NCBI GenBank assembly: GCA_900538905.1 | Contig: UPZS01000038.1 | Coordinates: forward strand, 1-22,168 | From: an uncultured Sutterella sp. | Lineage (GTDB): Bacteria > Pseudomonadota > Gammaproteobacteria > Burkholderiales > Burkholderiaceae_F | Length of the DNA: 22,168 nt | Direction: 5' to 3' | In this document: positions 19,203 to 22,168 of the stretch, one piece after another | How positions within the stretch are numbered: the stretch's first letter is position 1 | How the letters are laid out: each line of letters begins with the position of its first letter | Position numbers and translations under genes: made by a program | The notes under the pieces: model-generated | What the model was told of the DNA's origin: nothing | Database searches by the model: none | The model's input: only the letters and a program-made list of their open reading frames with translations

Positions 19203-22168
19203 TGGACGACGCGTTTGTCTTTTACGCCTATTGGAACGGCAATCAGATTCGGGATCTCTTTGAAGGCTTGGTTTCGGTCACCGACGGATCGGGCTTTGTG
19301 CAGTTGGCGGCTTTTTTGGTGGTGACGGGGCTTGTGGCGGCGTTGCTGATCGGCGCCGTCAAGGGCGAAGGAAAGCACGTCATTTCCTACTTTGCCTGTG
19401 CAGTTCTCTTTTGGTTTGTGGCGATTGTCCCCAAGGCGACGGTGGTGATCGAAGACGTGCGCAGTCACACCGTTTACAACGTCGACAACGTTCCCTTGTC
19501 GATGGCCTTTTTTGCATCCGTCTCAAGTCGCATCGGGCATTGGCTCACGCAGGCCTATGAAACCGCGTTTATTCCGGCTGATGTCGCGAAGTATTCGAGT
19601 TTCGGCGCCGTCTATCCGCAGCGCGTGATGGAGGTGCTGCAGCGCACGGGCCCGGTGACGGTGCAGGGACGAGAGACTTTGCAGTCGGTATTGAAAAATT
19701 GCGTCTTACCGGAAGTTGTGTTGGACAGCCGCAAGGCCGATCAGGCGATGGCTTCAAGCGATCTGTGGACCATGATCAAAAGTGACGGCTGGGTCAATCC
19801 CGCACGTTTGGCCGTGATGCCCGACGGCTCAGTTGTGAAGTGTCCGCAGGCCGTGGCTGAACTGGAGCAGGTGCTCACGACGGTTGAACTGCCCGCTTTA
19901 AAGCGCTGGGTGGGCGTCAAGCTCGATCCGGAAGCAACAAATCCCACAACGTCCATTGCTGCGAGCATCACACAGACGGAAAGTTTGCTTTTGGGTATAT
20001 CCCGTTCGGCCGAAAGTTCTTTGAAGCACTCTTTGATGCTTACCGCTCTTCCGAAGGTGATGTCGGGGCACGCCGTGAATGTTGCCGGTCCCGCGGCGAT
20101 GGCGTCTACGCTGGCGCGCGCTCAGGGCAATCTGGCCGGCGAAATCAATTACCGCACGATGGCAAAGATGGCCGAGGATGCGCTGCCGAAGATTCGAAAC
20201 GCATTGGAATTTGTGGTGATTGCGATGTTTCCGGTGGTGGCGTTGATTGCACTTGTTTCGGGCACCGGTATGGCTAATGTGGTGAGAAGCTACATCACGT
20301 TGCTTTTGACCGTGCAGCTGTGGCCGGCTCTCTCATCTGTCGTGAATTACCTCGTCATTGCGCACGACTTGCATCCGTTTACGCTGCTCGCACAGAACTT
20401 CGGGGGATCGAGCCTTCAGGCCGCCACGATGATTCGGGAGACGGGAGCGAGCTCTCAGGCGATTGCCGGCGCTTTGCTGTGTGCCGTGCCGGTGATTTCT
20501 TATGCCCTGGTGCGAGCCGGAGACATGGCTGTGGGGCAGCTGGTGGGCGGTTTGATGCAGCCCGCGCAGAGTGCCGCGACTTCTCAGGGGGCGTCCATTG
20601 CGGCGGGCAATATTTCGCAGGGAAATGTGAGCGTTTCGAACGTTTCTGCCAACAATGTGTCGTCTAACAAAGCGGATGCTTCGGTACGAAGCACGGATCC
20701 CGACATGGTGGTGACGCAGTCCGGTTACGGGGCGGTGACGCGTGCTGCTGCTGGTGAAGTGACGGGCCTGCAGCGCACTGCTGTTAATTTCGGTGTGGGC
20801 TCTCAGATGCAGCAAAGCTACGTGCGCGGTCATTTGGCCTCCAACGTCGGACAGACCTCGACTGTCACTACCGATGCGGCGCGTTTCAGCTTTTCTCAGT
20901 CGGCTTCAAGCAGCGACTCAACGCAGCAGAACTTTGCGCATGCCCTGAAGGATGCGCTAAGTGAACAGAGAGCACTCACGACGAATTATTCGGATTCGAG
21001 CGGGTGGGGGAATAGCGTGACGCTGACGAGGGCGACGGAGATGGATCGGACGAGTTCCGTGAGTGAGGGGAGTTCATATAACACCAAAGGAGAACTGCAG
21101 CTCGCGAGAAATATCATGGGGGAAAACACAGAACCGATCATGCAACTGGGAAGTGGTCGTAGCTTTGTACGTGATGCCAGTGGAAATGGTTCGCCTCAGA
21201 GTAGTTCTCTGCTTCTGCCCGGAAGTGGGGGCATTCCCCGTTTTGGCGTGATCGGAAACGAGGACAGTTCTTCGGAAGATAGCCATTTGACCATTGGTGG
21301 AAGACTCTTGGGAACATTGTCAATGCAAGATGCTCAAGACCTCGTAGATCGAGCCACAGGCAGGACGTCTACCCAAACTGGAGACAGTCAAATTGCCGAA
21401 TACAAAATGGTTCGCTCGGCTGCAGAAAACATAGCTAATAACCATGTCGATGAACGTGTTCGCAGTTACGCCAGAGGTTTTGTTCAATCGCTGGATGAAA
21501 CCCATTCGTCCGGACGTGATCAAACTCAGTCAAATGTTGAGTCGATGTCAGCCGTATCAACGTTGAACGAATCGGATACCGGTTCGGTGACGACTTCGGC
21601 GGATACATCGGTGCCGTTGATGAACTATGCCGTTGAAAGGTATGGAAGCGGTGAAGCAGCTTTGCGCGCCATGTACCAACCTTCAGAACTCGCGAGTTTT
21701 GCCGGAGAACAACACGTGCGATCAGGGGGAAACATCTCGCCCGCAGATCAATTTGGTCCAGGAACGGTTGTTTCAGCAGTGGAGAGAAATGCCGATGTAT
21801 TTGAGGCGGGACCTGCAAATGTGGAGCGAGCTACAGCAAACAATGTCGCCAGAATCGAAGAGATCTCCGGGACAACACTCAATACGTCGACCATTCAGGA
21901 TGCCATGAGTCCTGCGCCGATTGAGGGCGCTCAACAATTTGATGCACACCATGGGCAATTTGTGGCTCAGCATCAAAGTAGCACCCAAGCACGAATCAGT
22001 CGTATGAACTTTGATCGGGGTGTGGTGTTGGTTGCTCGAGAAGCCTACAACAAGGAAAACCAAGACAAAAACTTTGCCTTGCGTAACGCCTTTTTGGCAG
22101 GTTGGGGTTATAGAAACGGCGACGAGATTCAAGAAGATCTGAGGGCTTGGGCGGCGAGCATTCCTGCC
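19202..22168 (+). CDS. traG: TraG, mating-pair stabilisation and entry-exclusion protein (partial, runs off the window)
   Basis: From ATG 19202 (TGATG with the traH stop) the frame is open for 989 codons to the window edge, so the C-terminus is missing. F TraG is 938 residues. The N-terminal part carries membrane segments near residues 32-53, 60-82, 338-362, 366-390 and 424-440. A short linker (NISQGNVSVSNVSANNVSSN, about 470-490) leads to a polar C-terminal region expected in the periplasm. TraG acts in pilus assembly through its N-terminus and in mating-pair stabilisation and entry exclusion through its central and C-terminal parts. From about 21065 the base composition falls to about 50% GC and codon use changes, without loss of frame. 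The gene lies at the end of the structural operon, as in F. Confidence 0.93.
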   Translation, partial: MDDAFVFYAYWNGNQIRDLFEGLVSVTDGSGFVQLAAFLVVTGLVAALLIGAVKGEGKHVISYFACAVLFWFVAIVPKATVVIEDVRSHTVYNVDNVPLSMAFFASVSSRIGHWLTQAYETAFIPADVAKYSSFGAVYPQRVMEVLQRTGPVTVQGRETLQSVLKNCVLPEVVLDSRKADQAMASSDLWTMIKSDGWVNPARLAVMPDGSVVKCPQAVAELEQVLTTVELPALKRWVGVKLDPEATNPTTSIAASITQTESLLLGISRSAESSLKHSLMLTALPKVMSGHAVNVAGPAAMASTLARAQGNLAGEINYRTMAKMAEDALPKIRNALEFVVIAMFPVVALIALVSGTGMANVVRSYITLLLTVQLWPALSSVVNYLVIAHDLHPFTLLAQNFGGSSLQAATMIRETGASSQAIAGALLCAVPVISYALVRAGDMAVGQLVGGLMQPAQSAATSQGASIAAGNISQGNVSVSNVSANNVSSNKADASVRSTDPDMVVTQSGYGAVTRAAAGEVTGLQRTAVNFGVGSQMQQSYVRGHLASNVGQTSTVTTDAARFSFSQSASSSDSTQQNFAHALKDALSEQRALTTNYSDSSGWGNSVTLTRATEMDRTSSVSEGSSYNTKGELQLARNIMGENTEPIMQLGSGRSFVRDASGNGSPQSSSLLLPGSGGIPRFGVIGNEDSSSEDSHLTIGGRLLGTLSMQDAQDLVDRATGRTSTQTGDSQIAEYKMVRSAAENIANNHVDERVRSYARGFVQSLDETHSSGRDQTQSNVESMSAVSTLNESDTGSVTTSADTSVPLMNYAVERYGSGEAALRAMYQPSELASFAGEQHVRSGGNISPADQFGPGTVVSAVERNADVFEAGPANVERATANNVARIEEISGTTLNTSTIQDAMSPAPIEGAQQFDAHHGQFVAQHQSSTQARISRMNFDRGVVLVAREAYNKENQDKNFALRNAFLAGWGYRNGDEIQEDLRAWAASIPA

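Noticed and set aside
1..22168. CRISPR array, tRNA gene, insertion sequence or transposase
   Set aside because: No evenly spaced direct repeats, cloverleaf-like sequence, transposase motif or IS-type terminal repeat was seen on reading either strand.

Overview
The window holds most of the structural part of an F-type conjugative type IV secretion system (T4SS), all on the + strand. It is one long, tightly packed transfer operon: a pilin leader region, then traA, traL, traE, traK, traB, traV, traC, a trbI-like gene, traW, an unrecognised gene (orf335), traU, trbC, traN split over two genes, a very small gene (orf52), traF, traH and traG, which runs off the right end. The GC-rich tra genes and Sec/lipoprotein signals point to a proteobacterium. 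A betaproteobacterial (Burkholderiales-like) host is only a guess from style. Nothing here distinguishes a plasmid from an integrative conjugative element: no relaxase, coupling protein, integrase, replication gene or proven oriT is inside the window.

Layout. Bases 1-636 carry no supported gene. They are very AT-rich at the far left and hold a perfect 16-base inverted repeat (26-65), two intrinsic-terminator-like hairpins (116-151 and 438-464), a good promoter candidate (483-511) and a leader with two mutually exclusive hairpins (544-584) before the pilin gene. Bases 637-2066 encode pilin and early inner-membrane assembly proteins (TraA, TraL, TraE). Bases 2175-5298 encode the TraK/TraB/TraV envelope-spanning core, and 5295-8030 the TraC ATPase. 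Bases 8027-12789 encode TrbI, TraW, orf335, TraU and TrbC, the pilus assembly and extension group. Bases 12782-16497 encode the outer-membrane mating-pair stabilisation protein TraN in two pieces. Bases 16551-22168 encode orf52, TraF, TraH and TraG.

How it works together. TraA is the pilus subunit. TraL and TraE sit in the inner membrane, TraK/TraV/TraB form the channel core, and TraC powers pilus assembly. TraW, TrbC, TraU, TraF and TraH act in the periplasm in pilus extension and retraction. TraN and TraG stabilise mating pairs, and TraG also takes part in entry exclusion. Most genes overlap their neighbours by 1-16 bases, which implies translational coupling. The gene order follows F (A L E K B V C trbI W U trbC N F H G) but lacks traP, traR, trbE, trbA, trbB and other small F genes.

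Most of the window is a recognisable, known kind of system rather than a new one. The unusual parts are the clean division of TraN into two separately exported proteins with an enlarged cysteine-rich second half, a 335-residue non-secreted protein of unknown function between traW and traU, a TrbI with a long cytoplasmic N-terminal extension, an abrupt change in base and codon use inside traG, and layered RNA/DNA structure around the pilin gene.
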